Shown: positions 1-13,534 of the stretch, in pieces
How positions within the stretch are numbered: the stretch's first letter is position 1
How the letters are laid out: every line of letters begins with the position of its first letter
Source: Apostichopus japonicus
Lineage: Eukaryota; Echinodermata; Holothuroidea; Aspidochirotida; Stichopodidae
Direction: 5' to 3'
DNA: 64,000 nt
Assembly: GCF_037975245.1 (NCBI RefSeq)
Contig: NC_092579.1
Span: 18,163,678-18,227,677, forward strand
Program-made: the position numbers and the translations under genes
Notes under the pieces: generated by a model
What the model was told of the DNA's origin: nothing
The model's database searches: none
The model's input: the letters and a program-made list of their open reading frames with translations, nothing else

Positions 1-3000
1 GACCTTTGCTGTATTGATCAGTCTCACACTAATATATATAGAACGAAAAAGGAAAATTCACCCAAGATTGAACCCGGGCCACGGCAATCAAAACATCTGA
101 ATTCTCATCTCAAGCCCAAGTTCCCTAAGACACAGAGACTTTAACCTAACCATACATGTGATCATTGACAGTGCTACGTCAAGTAAAGTACCCACTCGCT
201 GCATCCAAATCCAAAATTCAAATCATGAGTTTGATCGAAGGTTGATGATTGATAGGCGGTCTATAAAAAATATTCATCTGAAAAGAACAGAAACTATACA
301 CATAATGAAAAAGCCAACATAAACGACAAAATGATAGCGGAGGATTATTCTATATGACGTAAGCAGTCTATTTAGCTTTAGACTTTTTTCCTGTTTATTA
401 TAACGGGACTATGCTGTATATTCTCATGAGTAAATGCAGTACAAACTGTGGTATATTTAGTTTATTTTAATGATATTTGGATCAAAGTCGGTCTGTTTCA
501 TTGTCAGAAAAGAAACACATGCTCACACAACCGAACAGACAATTACTGATTTGAAAACACCTCGCAAATAATCATGTTTTAGCATACTTTGCTACAAATA
601 AATTATAAAGTCGAGTAAACTTTACTGTTTACAAAAACACAAATGAAGATATTAAGGGAAGGGTAACTGATTTTGGGTGTTTAAAATATGTGACAGTTCG
701 AAAAGTCAAAACTGCTTATTGACTGAAAGCTGAAATTCATAATAACAATCATGCAGTTTGCATCTATAAGCACCGTTATTTTACCCGAATTTCTCAAGGG
801 TGGGGTGGGTGGGGGAGGGAGAGATATTTCCACACAATGATCAAACTTAGCCCTCTGTAAACATAGACAGTAGTAAATAAACAAATGATATTAATACGTA
901 CTTTCAGAAGAGGGAATTTCGACGTATATAGTTTGGTTTGGTAAAAAATAAAGTTCAGTTATACTCTAAGAAAGTAACTTTAATGGATAGAAAGTATGGA
1001 TAAAAATGTACAAACGATGTTATAATCTTAAAAGGATATTACTAAAGAGCTAAGTTCTTTTTTTCTTTAATTCACATTCATCGACATAAAACAAGAACAA
1101 ATACAAACCAGCACTATTTCAAAAAGCATTTACTCATTTAGTTTACAGGTTGAGAGAAAAAGACATTTTGAAAATGATGCCAGGTCCCCCAAACTTATAA
1201 ACCAGTCAGCAGTCATAAATTAAATGTTGCAATGTATACAACTCTTTTATTGTTCGTCATAGACTATATATTCCTTTAAAACGTCAGACACAATCAAAGA
1301 TACAATACATTTTCAATCTACATAAAATGATTCATCGACGTCTGTAGGTAAGAAATTCTCTCCCCATCGGCATTATCGGTCACCTTTAGAGATGTTTAGA
1401 TACCCTTTTTTTCTTCGACATAATGTAATAGTCTCTGCATAATTGGAAAAGTCGGGCAAGGGAGAGAAATAGGTATAATGTAATGCTGCACACAGTCAAC
1501 CATTATAATATCACGGAACGCCGTCTTACTTATGTCCAGGTCTTGTAGATTGCAACGTGGTGATAGTCCTGGGTTTGTTTTTTATTTTATTTTTATGTGA
1601 AACTTCGAAAGCTAAATGAAACTGACTGAAAGACGATGTCAATTTTATATGATTCATGGGCAAGGGTAGGTGAACAGGACATTAGAGGGGCTGCTGGGAG
1701 GTGAGAGGGGAACGGGAGATGGGTGTAGAGGAGATGGGAGGGAAAGTATGAGGGTAGAGTGGAATCGGAAAGGACAGGTCACGTCAGGTATGACAGGAGA
1801 AACAAACATTGTGTGGAAGAAGTGCACTTGTTCTGTAACCGAATTCTGGTAACCATAATTACGTCTGCTGAAATCAGCCATTATAACGTTCTGACGTCAT
1901 GCTATGCAATTACTTGTTTAGTTTTGTTGTTGATACTTTTGTTTTGTTTTCCAACTCGTATTCCCTATTCACTGTGTATGTTACGTTAATGGTTGATGAA
2001 ACTCAAGTTACATTTAGCATGGCAAACCTATTAACACTTTAATTTTACAAAGACACATTTTAAATAATCTTGGTTTCGTCTATACCAGCTCATGTTTTTA
2101 AATGTTGACCTATGACCCCTGCAAAGCTTTTAACGCAAGTTCATCCGCATATCAATGCAGCAGTTTTCTAAAAGGGGAAAAATGATGGCTGCAGGGGTAA
2201 TAACAATAATTCAACCAATATGTCCGAACAATCTTATAAGATAAACTGAAAGTCCATAAACGTGAAATAAATACCTCTAGTTTATTTCCTGGAGCGGTAC
2301 GAGGCCATCAGTTAGGACATTTGTTCATATTCTTTATAGAACAAGATTGATCGAATTCGTTATTACGAGACAGAAATTTACATTTCATTTTTGTTTGTTT
2401 TTTAACGATGGAGACGCTGTGACGTTGATAAAGTTCAAGGCGAGGCTGCTTTTAAAAACAAAAATTGTGTGTGAATACTTTGCAACGGTGAAGGGCCGAA
2501 AGACGGGGTATATTATACCATTGGAAAGATATTTCATACGTCATAAGACGGACGATCATAGCTAAGGATTGCTGGTTTTAATCGAGTAATGGAATTCTCA
2601 GTGCTTCTCGTGATAAGCCGTGTTGAATCTTTCACGCTAACCTTATATAGCGAGGTACATTGACAAGTATATCAATTGGTATAATGAAATCTTGCATTTC
2701 ATAATTTTTTAGTTTTCCATTTCAATTGGGTTCATTGAGGTTCGTTCTATCATGGCTACAAGGTTTTATATAAATATCGATGATACTGTATTTCATGAGC
2801 ATAGAGAAATGATATGTACACCCTTGACGAGTTTACGGGGGTGGGCGGGGAGGGTGGTGCGGAGTGAAGATTCACTGCAAGGTTCAAACACGTAACTAAA
2901 AGGTATCATTTCAAGTTTGTTTCAGAAAGATTGGGAATGAAAATGAATGACGCAGTTTGTTTGGTCAAAGAAACATGTAAACTGAGAGAGTAAATAGGGC

Positions 3001-3744
3001 AAGTGGGAAAGAGGGGTGTGATGTTGTGCGGTGGATCAGTGGGTGCAATAATCTCGTGAACTTAGTTACTTCACTAAGCCCAGACTAACCTTTACATGTA
3101 AAAAATGATTTACCTTCATACACTGTATATTAGTACATTGATTATCAAAAAAATGGAGACAAAAGAATTATGTCCATGATATTTATATATCAACAATAAT
3201 GAAATGAAAAATATTTAATTACAAGAGGCAATATACCTTTCTGTTAAAATTGCGTGTGAAAGGTTTGAAAATAAAGGTAATTAACCCAGAGCCCGTGACT
3301 GTATAACAATTCCCATTCTCGTCAGGCCTGGTATCAAATCTCGTTGGCCAGCATCCACGAAACCACGTGACATTTGAATTCACAGTGATTCGCAATTTTG
3401 TGCATATACCATGCACTAACCACATTTGTTGCCTGCAGAATATGCAGGTTAGGACTCATATTCATGAAAATGATGATAACACATATTCAGGTCCATGCAT
3501 ATTCATAATATTGTTCTATTGTTCTGTGCCTTTACTAAAAGTTTGAAAGTTAATTGAATATTGGATTCACCATTGACAGTGGCATACACTATTACGATTT
3601 TTTATTTACTTGTGTATTTATTCATTCATTTTCTTTAATGGCGCATGTGTAAATATGTATCATTAATATAACTGTTAGTAGTTTCGGAGACCGTCTGTCA
3701 TTCAACCAATGTTTATCTATTTCCTTTTGTTTATTTATTTATAG
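1..3744. other. Non-coding flank or intron upstream of the RASD exon
   Basis: I find no coding exon here on either strand. The missing first half of the RASD GTPase (P-loop, switch I, switch II) would be expected upstream on the + strand, but no frame shows a GxxxxGK-type P-loop, so it must lie outside the window. The stretch holds A/T-rich sequence, short G-rich tracts near 1,680-1,760 and 2,840-2,870, and a weak tRNA B-box-like sequence on the minus strand near 70-80. Confidence 0.6.
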
Positions 3745-4319
3745 GAGACATTTTCATCCTCGTGTTTAGCTTCGCGGATCGTAACTCCTTCCATGAAGTT
3801 GTTCGACTACGTGATCAAATTGCTGAGACGAAGTTACAAATCAAAGGGAGTAAAGTCGTTCCCATGGTGATAGCAGGCAATAAATGTGATCTCGCGCAGG
3901 AGGAGAGACAAGTGAATTCGGAAGAGGCCCTGAGGATGTTTGATACCGCCCGGAGATGTACCTACATCGAAACGTCGGCTAAAAGACTCATGAACATTGA
4001 CGTACTCTTCAAAATTCTTTTCGAAAACGCCAAACTACCCAGCGAAATGAGCCCATCTTTGCACAGAAAGATTAGCGTAAGTCAGAGCCCTAATTTGAGG
4101 CCCTCCGGACCTGGTAAATGGGGTATTCGTCGTAGGCTGAGTGAGGCGTGTGGCATGGTGACGCCAAACGCCAGACGCCCCTCGGTGAGGAGTGATCTGA
4201 TGCAACTGAGATTTCAGGCGATTCACGGGAGCAGCTTCGATTTCGAAGATGAAGACGAAGAACACAAGACGGATGCCGTTCAAAGGAAGTTACGTAAATT
4301 GATGTGTTGCATATCCTGA
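3745..4319 (+). CDS. RASD-type (Dexras1/Rhes-like) small GTPase, last coding exon
   Basis: This is the C-terminal exon of a Ras-like GTPase of the RASD1/RASD2 group, membrane-attached signalling GTPases linked to G-protein and cAMP pathways. The exon follows a TTTATTTATAG acceptor and starts in phase 1; the split codon gives Gly, then DIFILVFSF, at the same position where I recall the vertebrate RASD1 intron. It encodes 190 complete residues and a TGA stop. The G4 motif NKCD and the G5 motif ETSAK are intact. Family-specific segments follow the G domain: AKLPSEMSP, LHRKISV, ARRPSV and SDLM. The protein ends in a basic stretch and the CAAX box CCIS; the final Ser predicts farnesylation. An acidic run (FEDEDEEH) precedes the basic tail. 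The P-loop and switch regions are not in the window, so catalytic competence cannot be judged. Assignment to RASD is strong; RASD1 versus RASD2 cannot be decided. Confidence 0.88.
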
Positions 4320-4600
4320 CCTGGAAATTTGGAGGGGAAAAAAAAAGGAGAGCCAAATTCCCAGGTACTTGGTTTTGACGCCAGAAAAATGACATGTTTA
4401 AATGTCTCCCAGGATATATAAGAGGGAAAATGTTCTCAAGATCGGAGAGATGTAACCTGCATATTGATGAGTATATTCAATAGGAAGATGAAAGACCGAT
4501 TGAGGAATTTGAGATGAACAAACGATGGTTAAAAGATGTAGACCTCGGTTTAACTAGCATACAGAATACAAGAAAATAAAAAACTATACAAAGGCTTATC
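4320..4600 (+). other. Probable 3' UTR of the RASD gene with a candidate poly(A) signal
   Basis: Non-coding sequence directly follows the TGA. The first good AATAAA on the + strand is at 4575-4580, about 256 bases after the stop. No transcript evidence is available, so the cleavage site is unknown and later signals could be used instead. Confidence 0.35.
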
Positions 4601-7600
4601 GCGAACTTCAGTTCATAGAAGTAACATGTTTTTTGGTCGACACATTTTCTTACTATTTACTGATTAACATTTTCACTCGATTTAAGATGTAAGTTTTTTT
4701 CTTATAATGGAGACACCTTTGAATTGAAACGTCCATGAGCCAGTCGTGTGTTAGAGTTTGGCATATATGAAGATGTGACCGTATGTTTGCATTCGGTAAT
4801 ATGTAGCCTGTATACGTCTAACAGTATAAGAAAAGTATACACAAGATTTGGAGTTGAATGGCATCACTTGTTTTGCATTCCATGATGTGAGAAAGCGACG
4901 AAAAGGGGCCGCCATTTTCAGTTACAATTCATTCGATAGATTCTTAATCAAGGGTCAGTTTAAGTTCGGTTAATTAGGATATTTAACCGCATTTTCGAAA
5001 CACAGTCGGCCATGAAGCGAGATGGAAGGTTTAGGGGATACAGGTCTGGGCTAGGGCTAAATGAGGGGGACGGGAAATTATGGAGGGGGCCCAAGAAAAG
5101 CAGTATACAGAATATCTCGTTAATGGCTTAAGAATTTATAAGCTGATCAAGGATTCATGACAGCTAATCGAATATAAGCCAGAATATCACGTTAGGATAA
5201 GTTAGCCTGTACACACAAATATAAAATTATTTTTGTTGAACTATGTCAGTTTAGTAATCCTGGAATACTAAAACAAATGTAGTTGACAACTAATGGGTTA
5301 GCACTTCCGACAAGGGGCAGAAATTCATTCTGGGCGTTATAAAGTATTTGAAGATGTACTTCAGTGGAAACTTTCAAGAAAGGAAGAGTTACTGGGGGCA
5401 TACCTGCTGAAACTTCGACAGGCTTTAACACTATATTATAATGATTGACAATTTCACGTTTGTTCGTCTGTGAAGACCCTCGTCCGGTTCTTCTCTATGT
5501 GTTATTATCTTGCTATCTGCTAGTTCCATCTAGCTATTTGACCACCAGTCAATTCTCAGTTAACTTTGATTTATTGTTTGGCCTAGAAATAAATTCTACA
5601 ACTCTTTATTAATAAAAAATGTCATCCTTAACTTTATTTGCGGTCGGAAATATGAAACGTCAGCAACCTACACTAGGATAAATCCAATAACTTCGTTGTA
5701 TTTAAAGGTATGGTTCGTATTTCCTTTGGTAAATTGTGTACGTAATTGAGCCTCTAGATATTTCCAGAAGAAGAAGACAAAAATAGCACTGGCAATTTTA
5801 ATCAACTAACTATTTCTACGAAGTCCTTTCGATGACGTCACTGAATGAATATAATGCATAACTCCTCTCTAGCAGACAATGTAGACTTATCTTTTAACAA
5901 TGCTTTCTCGATAGAAATTCCCATGTGTATTGCATTCTTCTTTTATTTTCCTCCTGCTTTTGTTTAGTTTTAATTAAAAGTAGCTTAGCACAAGAATTCA
6001 TTAACACAAGTGCATATTTCAAAGATTCGCAAGGACGTTTTTTAGACTATATCCACCAAGCTAGTTTTGATCCCTCAGCTTCAACAACACATCAAAGTTT
6101 GATTAACGGAGACCATATTTGTTGGTTACATTATTTTTGTTCTCCTTTTGGCTTCTGATGGTACTTCTGAGAATTAGTCGTAATTATAATGTGTGCTTTT
6201 TGGTTTTGAAACCAACCTGCCCGGATTTTTGGTCTCTTACAAGCACAAAATAGCTTGCTACTTATGGTCATCCTTTCGTAACGAAATAAGTTTACAAATT
6301 AAAGAATTTTAAGGCAAAAAAAATATTACATTCTTTCACTCTGTGCATCAAAAAAAAGTAGCTGCAACTTTAGAATTCATTTGTTCGTTAAACAAAGTGT
6401 ACAATTATTAAATCAGTCGTCTTTGATTTTAATTTGATTTGATTTTTTTACTTTTAACTGCATAGGTTGTAAATATAAAAATTTTAAACATAAAAATAAG
6501 ATAAGATAAGAAAATGACATATTTGATTACAGATAAATGTGTTTTTTTGGATGTTTGCTTTCAACGCTTTGTAATACATTTAATACACGATTGAAATAAA
6601 CCTAAAGTTTCTTCTAAACTATCCATTTCTGTTTTCATTGTTTTTTTCATTAATTTAAAGTTCGGGTCAGGGACACAAAAATATAAAGCCTGTGTAGGGT
6701 GTTTGCAACAAAACTGTACGTCTTTCAAAGTTATTATTATACTTCCTTCTGTACGATTCCGAAAAAAAACTTGCTAAACTTACTTCGTAACGTCAATTCT
6801 CGTAACCATTAAACATGCTTGAAAATAAAACCAATGTATAAAGGCTTGATGAAAGAATCTCAAAGAGCTGTTTCAATGTCTTGAGAAAGATGTATCATCT
6901 AGACTACGCCTCTATAGGCCACCTATCCTAACATTACTTTGCACAGAAGAATCGGGCTATGTTACGTTGATAACCATGCACAGAGGGTAAGAGCCTAGGT
7001 GATGGACAACTCTCCATGCGAATAGGGGGTGTGTCAGAGGGTGCTTTTTGACCTACTTTCATTTGTTCATCGTGTAGACACCACTGTTTTACTGTGTGTT
7101 CGCTCGCCACCATGCTATCGGCGATCTCGTGACGTCACTTGTGATGTCCAACTACCGTATGCCGTGGGCGCATAATGGCGAATGTATGACTATACAACTG
7201 TACAGCAATGTCTATCATGGTGGTAATGATAGAGCCCCTGACGCCAGCTCACATAACATATGTACATAGCCTAGCATACTTTGCATAACAAAAAACGGGC
7301 TGAAGTTTTCATTGTCACTCGCTAATCGCATAACCAGTTGATAACACCTTTCTGGATTAGATGACAAATTTCACAGAATTCTTTGAGAGTATTGCATGTT
7401 GTGACCTCGGTGCAGAAGAAGGAAGCCCGTAACCATCCGGGCGCAGGGACTGTAACCCCCTCCCCTCCCTCCCTCCCTCCCCCTCCCTCCCTCCCCTCCC
7501 TCCCCTCCCTCCCCTCCCTCCCCTCCAAAAGCAGGCTACTGTTCCCCTCTCCCATCTTTACCACCATCATGAGTAAAATCAAAATACCAAGTTACAGGAT

Positions 7601-8780
7601 ATGAATATTGTGCCCTCCTTAAAATGTTGGTGCACCTCCAATGGCCCTAATGGGGTATACATGAGTGGCATGAAGTTACGTGGGGCTATTAGCTACATTT
7701 CATTTGATAACGTGACAGTTTATTACGTTTTTTGGACGTTATATAAAAACATATGTAGCAAAAGGACGAAAATACGGGTGATTTGAGGCTCGATAATTGT
7801 TCAAAAGCAGTTTAGTGGAATAACTCCGGTTCAATCATAAACCTATTCTTAACGTATATTTTCGTTCATTTTGTCAATTAAATAACCATAAAAACAAATT
7901 GGTTAAAAATGTCTTAACGATGTTTTTATTCTTCCTTTCTCTCATTCTTGTTTTTGTTGCACTGTATACTAAAGGACTTGTTTACGATTGAAGAGATCGC
8001 TCCCTTAGGGTAAAAGATCAAAATATATCCATCAAAAGCCTCTTAAGAACCTTGAAATGACATGCCTGGGTTAACCAAATCAAGTATGTAATCGTGTGAC
8101 TACATAGGCCGGACACCTTAAAAAGGATTTCACAATACGCACTTCCAAGACACCAATTTTCTTTTGGTTAGCTATACACTGAATTTGAAGCTTAACACTA
8201 AGGCGAGATATTTTTTTTATTTTTTGTTTGTTTCGTAATCAAGCCTGAACATTTAGAATAAGAAATTAGGTCCTCTGACGCGCGAAAGTCTCTATTAACT
8301 GCAGGCGCAGCTTATACTAACAGTTTGATGAAAAGATGCATATATATATAGTAATAAATAATAACAAGTATACAGAAACAGGTCACCGTGTATTTAACAT
8401 TGGCCCAGAAAGGACATGGTTGGGGGAGGGAGGAGGGAATTAAAGAGATCACCCTCTTCAAAGTTTACAACTTTTTAATCGTAAATATCGACATTATGAT
8501 GACTAAATTTCGAGTTTCTATCTCAAGGTCAAAATATTAACGTAAAAAGGCCAGATTTGTGGTTACAAAGTAAAAGGTTAACATAATTTACTTTTGGGCT
8601 ACTGTAGGATTTCGATAGTTGGAAAATAATTTAAAATAATTTCAATCATTCAAATGAAGGTTCTGCTCTTCGAACTTTCTATTTAATTCAGTTACAATAT
8701 ATTGGTGTTTCGTAATACATAGTCGTATAGTCATGCTCAAATTAAAACTAGAATCACAAGTAATTACAGTGTTAGCTCAA
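4600..8780. other. Intergenic, no gene recognised
   Basis: No ORF here resembles a known family or has convincing splice borders. A 77-residue ORF at 5925-6158 (+) begins with a hydrophobic signal-peptide-like stretch but then ends without domain character. The only clear structure is the polypyrimidine tract at 7456-7527. Confidence 0.55.
7456..7527. repeat. (CCCT)n / CCCTCC polypyrimidine microsatellite
   Basis: About 70 bases of nearly pure C and T built from CCCTCC and CCCT units. The reverse strand is a GGGAGG-type G-rich run able to form G-quadruplex or triplex structures. Confidence 0.85.
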
Positions 8781-9006
8781 GGAGTGTTAGCTCAGTGCTT
8801 AACGCCGGTGCCTTTCAATCATAAGGTCCCGAGTTCGAGTCACTCCAAGATTAATGTATGTCGTCCAGTTACAGAGTTGTTGACAATTGACAATTCATAA
8901 TCATGGACGTTAAATATGAATCTAAGAGGCTGACTTCGATCAGCTTGCGGCTTTGATAAGCCAATGAGGCTTCCTCGCGAGTTCATGCATGCAGGAGGAT
9001 CTAAAA
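8781..9006 (+). mobile_element. tRNA-derived SINE, family 1, copy 1 (full length)
   Basis: The head, 8781-8846, looks like a tRNA: GGAGTG and CACTCC pair as an acceptor stem, TAGCTCAGTGCTTAA is an A-box region, and GAGTTCGAGTCAC contains a B box. These are the internal RNA polymerase III promoter elements. A tRNA-unrelated body of about 160 bases follows, ending GGAGGATCTAAA. The same head and body recur at 16282 and, 5'-truncated, at 26761, which shows a dispersed retroposon family. A partial duplicate of the head (GTGTTAGCTCA) sits just upstream at 8769. Confidence 0.85.
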
Positions 9007-11310
9007 ATACAATTGCAGATGGAACGTTAGATACATCAGAACGACAGATCTAGCCTATTTCTTCCCGCGAGGTGGATAAGAGATAAATGTTACCTGATAA
9101 TAAACCACGTTCCAGCTAGTATCGACAACATGCTCAAGTTCTCTCTTTAAGCAGGAGGCATACATACCCTCGCATATACTACTCGTTAGTACGTTTTCCA
9201 CCGAAGCTTGCGGCACTTTTAGCTGACTATTATAACTCGAAGTTGCTAATGTGTGTGCACCTTCTTTAAAACACGCTGTCACTCCCCGCATGCACAATTA
9301 CTGTCGAGTTGACACTTTTAGGGCAAAACCTGTGCTCATCTATATTTGTAGGTCGTAGACAGCGAGTCTGTGTTTTGAACAGAAAGGAACTTCAGTACCT
9401 CGGCCTCTATATGTGGATTTTAAAAATGCTCAAATCAAATCCGAACGACACATTTTAAGGTCAAGTGTATATCGCCGGTGTTGTATTAAGTGTAATAACA
9501 TCAATTATGGACGTGGACAGGGGGTCATGCCAACCCCCCCCCCTCCCCCTCTCCCCGCCCACCTTCCACCCCTTATAATCTTTAGAGCAATGTTTTCAAA
9601 TACTTCTGACAAATAAACAACATGGAGTTATGCACGTGACTTCTTTCTTGGACCTTACCGCGGGCCATTGGACCCCACACCTCAGGGTACACGCTACACA
9701 GGCGTGATGCCACTGTTAGCAACACGTTCAACACCACTGAAGATTAGTCTGACCACTGCCTCCCCACTTCCCCCCCCCCTACCCCTTCCCTCAATCGTCT
9801 CAATCCTTGCGTTGGCGGGATTGCATATTATAGCGCGACAACTTACATTGATAACGTATAGTTGCGTGTAGAGAGATGTAGAATTTACAAACTAACTATA
9901 CAATGAAGCTAATTAAGAAAGCAACCATTCAATACATAAGGGAACCAAAACAGTGTTCCTTTAACTTAAAACTTCAATTATGTAACTACTCTCTTTTACG
10001 TCCGACAAACACAAATTTATAATATCTTAATTAACGATGATAACAGCTTCAGTAAATCAAAATTTTTAAATTTCAAACAGAAATTCTATGAATACGTATA
10101 TATTATCTTTAAGCGATACGCGGTTCGTTTTCCATTAACCAAAATCACCTCCCTCTTCATAAAATTCATTCTGGCAACAGTATATTATCGGGATGGTTGT
10201 TGAAAGCTTTTTCCTTTTTCTTTGCATTTTTTGTTTGTTTTTGTTTTTCCTGGGGCTCAGTGATGATATCGTTGGATTTTTGTCAACATACTGTTACAAT
10301 CATGCATTAAGCGTTAAAGGTTTGTTGATGTTAAAAAAATACTGAGCACTTTAAATTGAGATGTCCGTATTTTTAAATTATGAATGGATGGCATTGAAGG
10401 AAATTGATTTTACGAAACAGAAAGGATGATAGAGAAGTATTCCCTTCGAGATAGTTAATATCACTGAAGACGAATGGATGACACAAATATATGGGAAGAG
10501 ATAAAACACAATCTGCCTGGCGAAGAGAAAATATAATTATGGCAGAAGAAAACTTTAAAGTGGTTTACACAGCTGTAGAGGACTAAAGGAAAAACATTGC
10601 TCAACAATTTAAGAAGTAGGATTACTTTGTAAAAGCTATTTTCAAGTCAATTAACAAAGATAAAACTTTTAAAAAAATTACATGTTTCGGTTAGAGTTAT
10701 TTGTCATGATTTATTTAAAACCAATATATTACATTGGTTCATGTAATGGCTTGATTGGGTTTGCTTTAATGACTATAATTACGGTTGTATTAATTTAGTT
10801 TTATTGTATAATACAACTAAAACAAATTATAATATAAATTTGATGAAGCGGCAGCTACGCTATCAACTTTAATTAATATGAATTATATATAATTGTAGTA
10901 TGATTATCCAATCTACTGACACTACAAAGTTAATTATCTCTTGCTTGTGTTTTGCTTCACATGTTGGAGGGAGCCCAGGGGCATGAGAGGGGCCTCGAGA
11001 GAGGAATGCAAAACTATACTTATTCCTGCGAATAGACAACTTTCTTTAGTAGACGGCTCTTAGCAGACTACATTTACGTCATTCCTTAAAAACGAATCCA
11101 TATTGTATTGACCAGAGGCGGATATAGGACTTTGAGAACTGTGTAGGGGGGGGGGGGTTAGTGAGGTTTATAAAACCGACTCACCTGTAGGGGCTCTGAC
11201 CCCCCCCCCCCATCATTCCGTTTAGACGTGCAACGGTGCATCCTTATGCAAACTTGGGCTATAAATTAGGTCTGCACGAATAGGCTTGATAATAGCTACG
11301 TTTACTTTCT
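9007..11310. other. Intergenic, no gene recognised
   Basis: A/T-rich sequence with poly-C runs near 9533-9545 and 9771-9780 and a G12...C13 pair at about 11148-11212 that could fold back. A CAGAGGCGGATATAGG sequence near 11115 resembles a hAT end, but no matching partner end was found. No coding signal. Confidence 0.5.
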
Positions 11311-11670
11311 TTGTGTGTTGTTGTGTGTTGTTGTGTGTTGTTGTGTGTGGTTGTGTGTTGTTGTGTGGGGTTGTGTGGGGTTGTGTGTTGTTGTGTGTTG
11401 TTGTGTGTTGTTGTGTGTTGTTGTGTGTTGTTGTGTGTTGTTGTGTGTTGTTGTGTGTTGTTGTGTGTTGTTGTGTGTTGTTGTGTGGGGTTGTGTGGGG
11501 TTGTGTGTTGTTGTGTGGGGTTGTGTGGGGTTGTGTGGGGTTGTGTGGGGTTGTGTGGGGTTGTGTGGGGTTGTGTGGGGTTGTGTGGGGTTGTGTGGGG
11601 TTGTGTGGGGTTGTGTGGGGTTGTGTGGGGTTGTGTGGGGTTGTGTGGGGTTGTGTGGGGTTGTGTGTGG
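11311..11670. repeat. 10-bp G-rich minisatellite, 36 units
   Basis: Exactly 36 head-to-tail decamers: TTGTGTG followed by TTG, GGG or TGG. Units ending TTG dominate the first half (11311-11480) and units ending GGG fill the second half (11511-11660), with TGG units at both borders (11341 and 11661). The GGG half reads GGGGTTGTGT repeated, a regular G-quadruplex motif with six-base loops. Long ORFs across it in several frames are artefacts of the repeat. Confidence 0.97.
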
Positions 11671-13387
11671 TTGATCCACATCTATTGGTTCGATACAAGC
11701 CTTTACTTTGCGACAAATTTGAAAATAAACAATTTCTGTTTTGTCTTTTTGCTTTTACTTTTAAGGTTTAACAAATATCGACAGCAAAGTTTAACATAAT
11801 TGTCATGTCTCGACTGAACTTCAATTCCTCCATTCTATTTGTTGATGGCACTGCAATACAGAATAGCCTATGTTCATTTGTCCGTATTAACATCATTGTG
11901 TGTGTGTGTGCTTCTTAGCAGGAATTGACAGCGTCGAGTCATCGAGGTGGCCCCTACCATAGTAATGAATGAGTCAGTTTAATTCAAGGGACAGTAGAAA
12001 GATGCAGTGTTCCAATTAGCCTGAGCAGGGGCGGAGGAAGAGGGCTCAATCTAGACGGCAAAAGCTCGGTTTGAAGGAATAAACCGCAAGGATATTTCAA
12101 ATCGTTCGGGAATAATGGATTCACTTTGTAATGTTAACCAGAATTTTTTTTTCATCAAAAAGGTTATTTTCTAATTACATTTTTATTCCGCGTATAACTT
12201 TTCAACAACAGGATACTTTATAAAGAACAGAGGGCACGTTTAAATTACAAAAAAATGGACGGAGGGTCCTTCTATTCCCAAAATGAACAGTTCTTAGTTA
12301 TGACAAGGAGAACTTCGGAGTTTCAAATATCCAGGGAAACGTATCCCCTTCCCCCCCCCCCCCTCGTCCGTTTCTCCTTTCCTGTGGCTCCTGTAACCCT
12401 GATGAGCTTTAGTTTCCTTAATTTTCTTGGCAAAATTCTCTTGCATATCTATATAAATACCTTTACATATAATCGAAGAGTGTTTCAACATTTAGCCTTG
12501 TAGGATAATCGCTAAATTACTACTCCTCCATGTTGTATATACACAAGCTACGTATATACATAAATAAACCTCTGTACTGTCATCATTCAATTGGGGAGTA
12601 TTCAGGAAGCGTGCATCCATCTTTTACTACTATATGCGACGAAACGTTTGCTCATATATACTCACAAACGTTTTATCGCCTAGCAAACATTAATGTATAG
12701 GCAGATAATTAAATATTATTTCAACTTTATCAGCTTGAACACGAAAAAAAGCTATTAGCGATGTTTAATTTATATACTTGATTGATGTAAATGTCCATGT
12801 TGGATTAGCACTAGTTTTATATAGAACATAAAAAGCAAGACATGCGTTAATGTATTCCCAATACACAGGACAGGAAATAAATTCACCGGTCTTGATTTAC
12901 TATTCAATCCACAGCGCACTATATATACTCTGTTGTATAGCTTTGTTGACTTCGTGCTTACAAATAAATCATAAAATCGGAGAGATTTGAAATTAATGTG
13001 TTTACACAGATGATCATGCATCTTGTAGTGTAAATACATAAATCAGCTGCACATTAATGTGTTGGGAGAAAGAGAGCAGAAAATTTCCACTACAATTAAG
13101 AGAATGACATTGATTAATTTCTTAAACTCAAAATATAAATTTTCCAAAAACGTGATGTTTCAATATCAGTGCAGTATTTGTAAAAGTTTATTTGTTTATG
13201 GTTTGATAGAACGATGCATTTGTGGGTGGTGGTGGAAGGCTTAGATATTTAGCATGTTGCTCAAGGTACAGAGTCTCCCTAAAGTCCCCTCCCCCCCTAA
13301 TATCCCTTTATTGCTCTTTCTCACCTTTCCCCTTCCTTCCTCAGACATTTTAACTATAGTTTGTGCATGCTTTATTTCAACTTATGT

Positions 13388-13534
<147 letters not shown>

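Noticed and set aside
65-145. tRNA-like SINE head on the minus strand
   Set aside because: Only a B-box-like GGGTTCAATC is convincing; no A box, body or duplication.
5925-6158. 77-residue + ORF with a signal-peptide-like start
   Set aside because: No conserved domain, no splice partners, no cysteine pattern; length expected by chance in 64 kb.
8781-8846. Functional tRNA gene
   Set aside because: The same sequence recurs with an attached SINE body and the anticodon arm is irregular; it is a SINE head.
11113-11215. hAT-like terminus CAGAGGCGGATATAGG
   Set aside because: No matching reversed end or 8-bp duplication found nearby.
11222-11799. Six overlapping ORFs rich in HTTPHNPTQ or VVVCCC
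   Set aside because: Products of the 10-bp minisatellite read in different frames.
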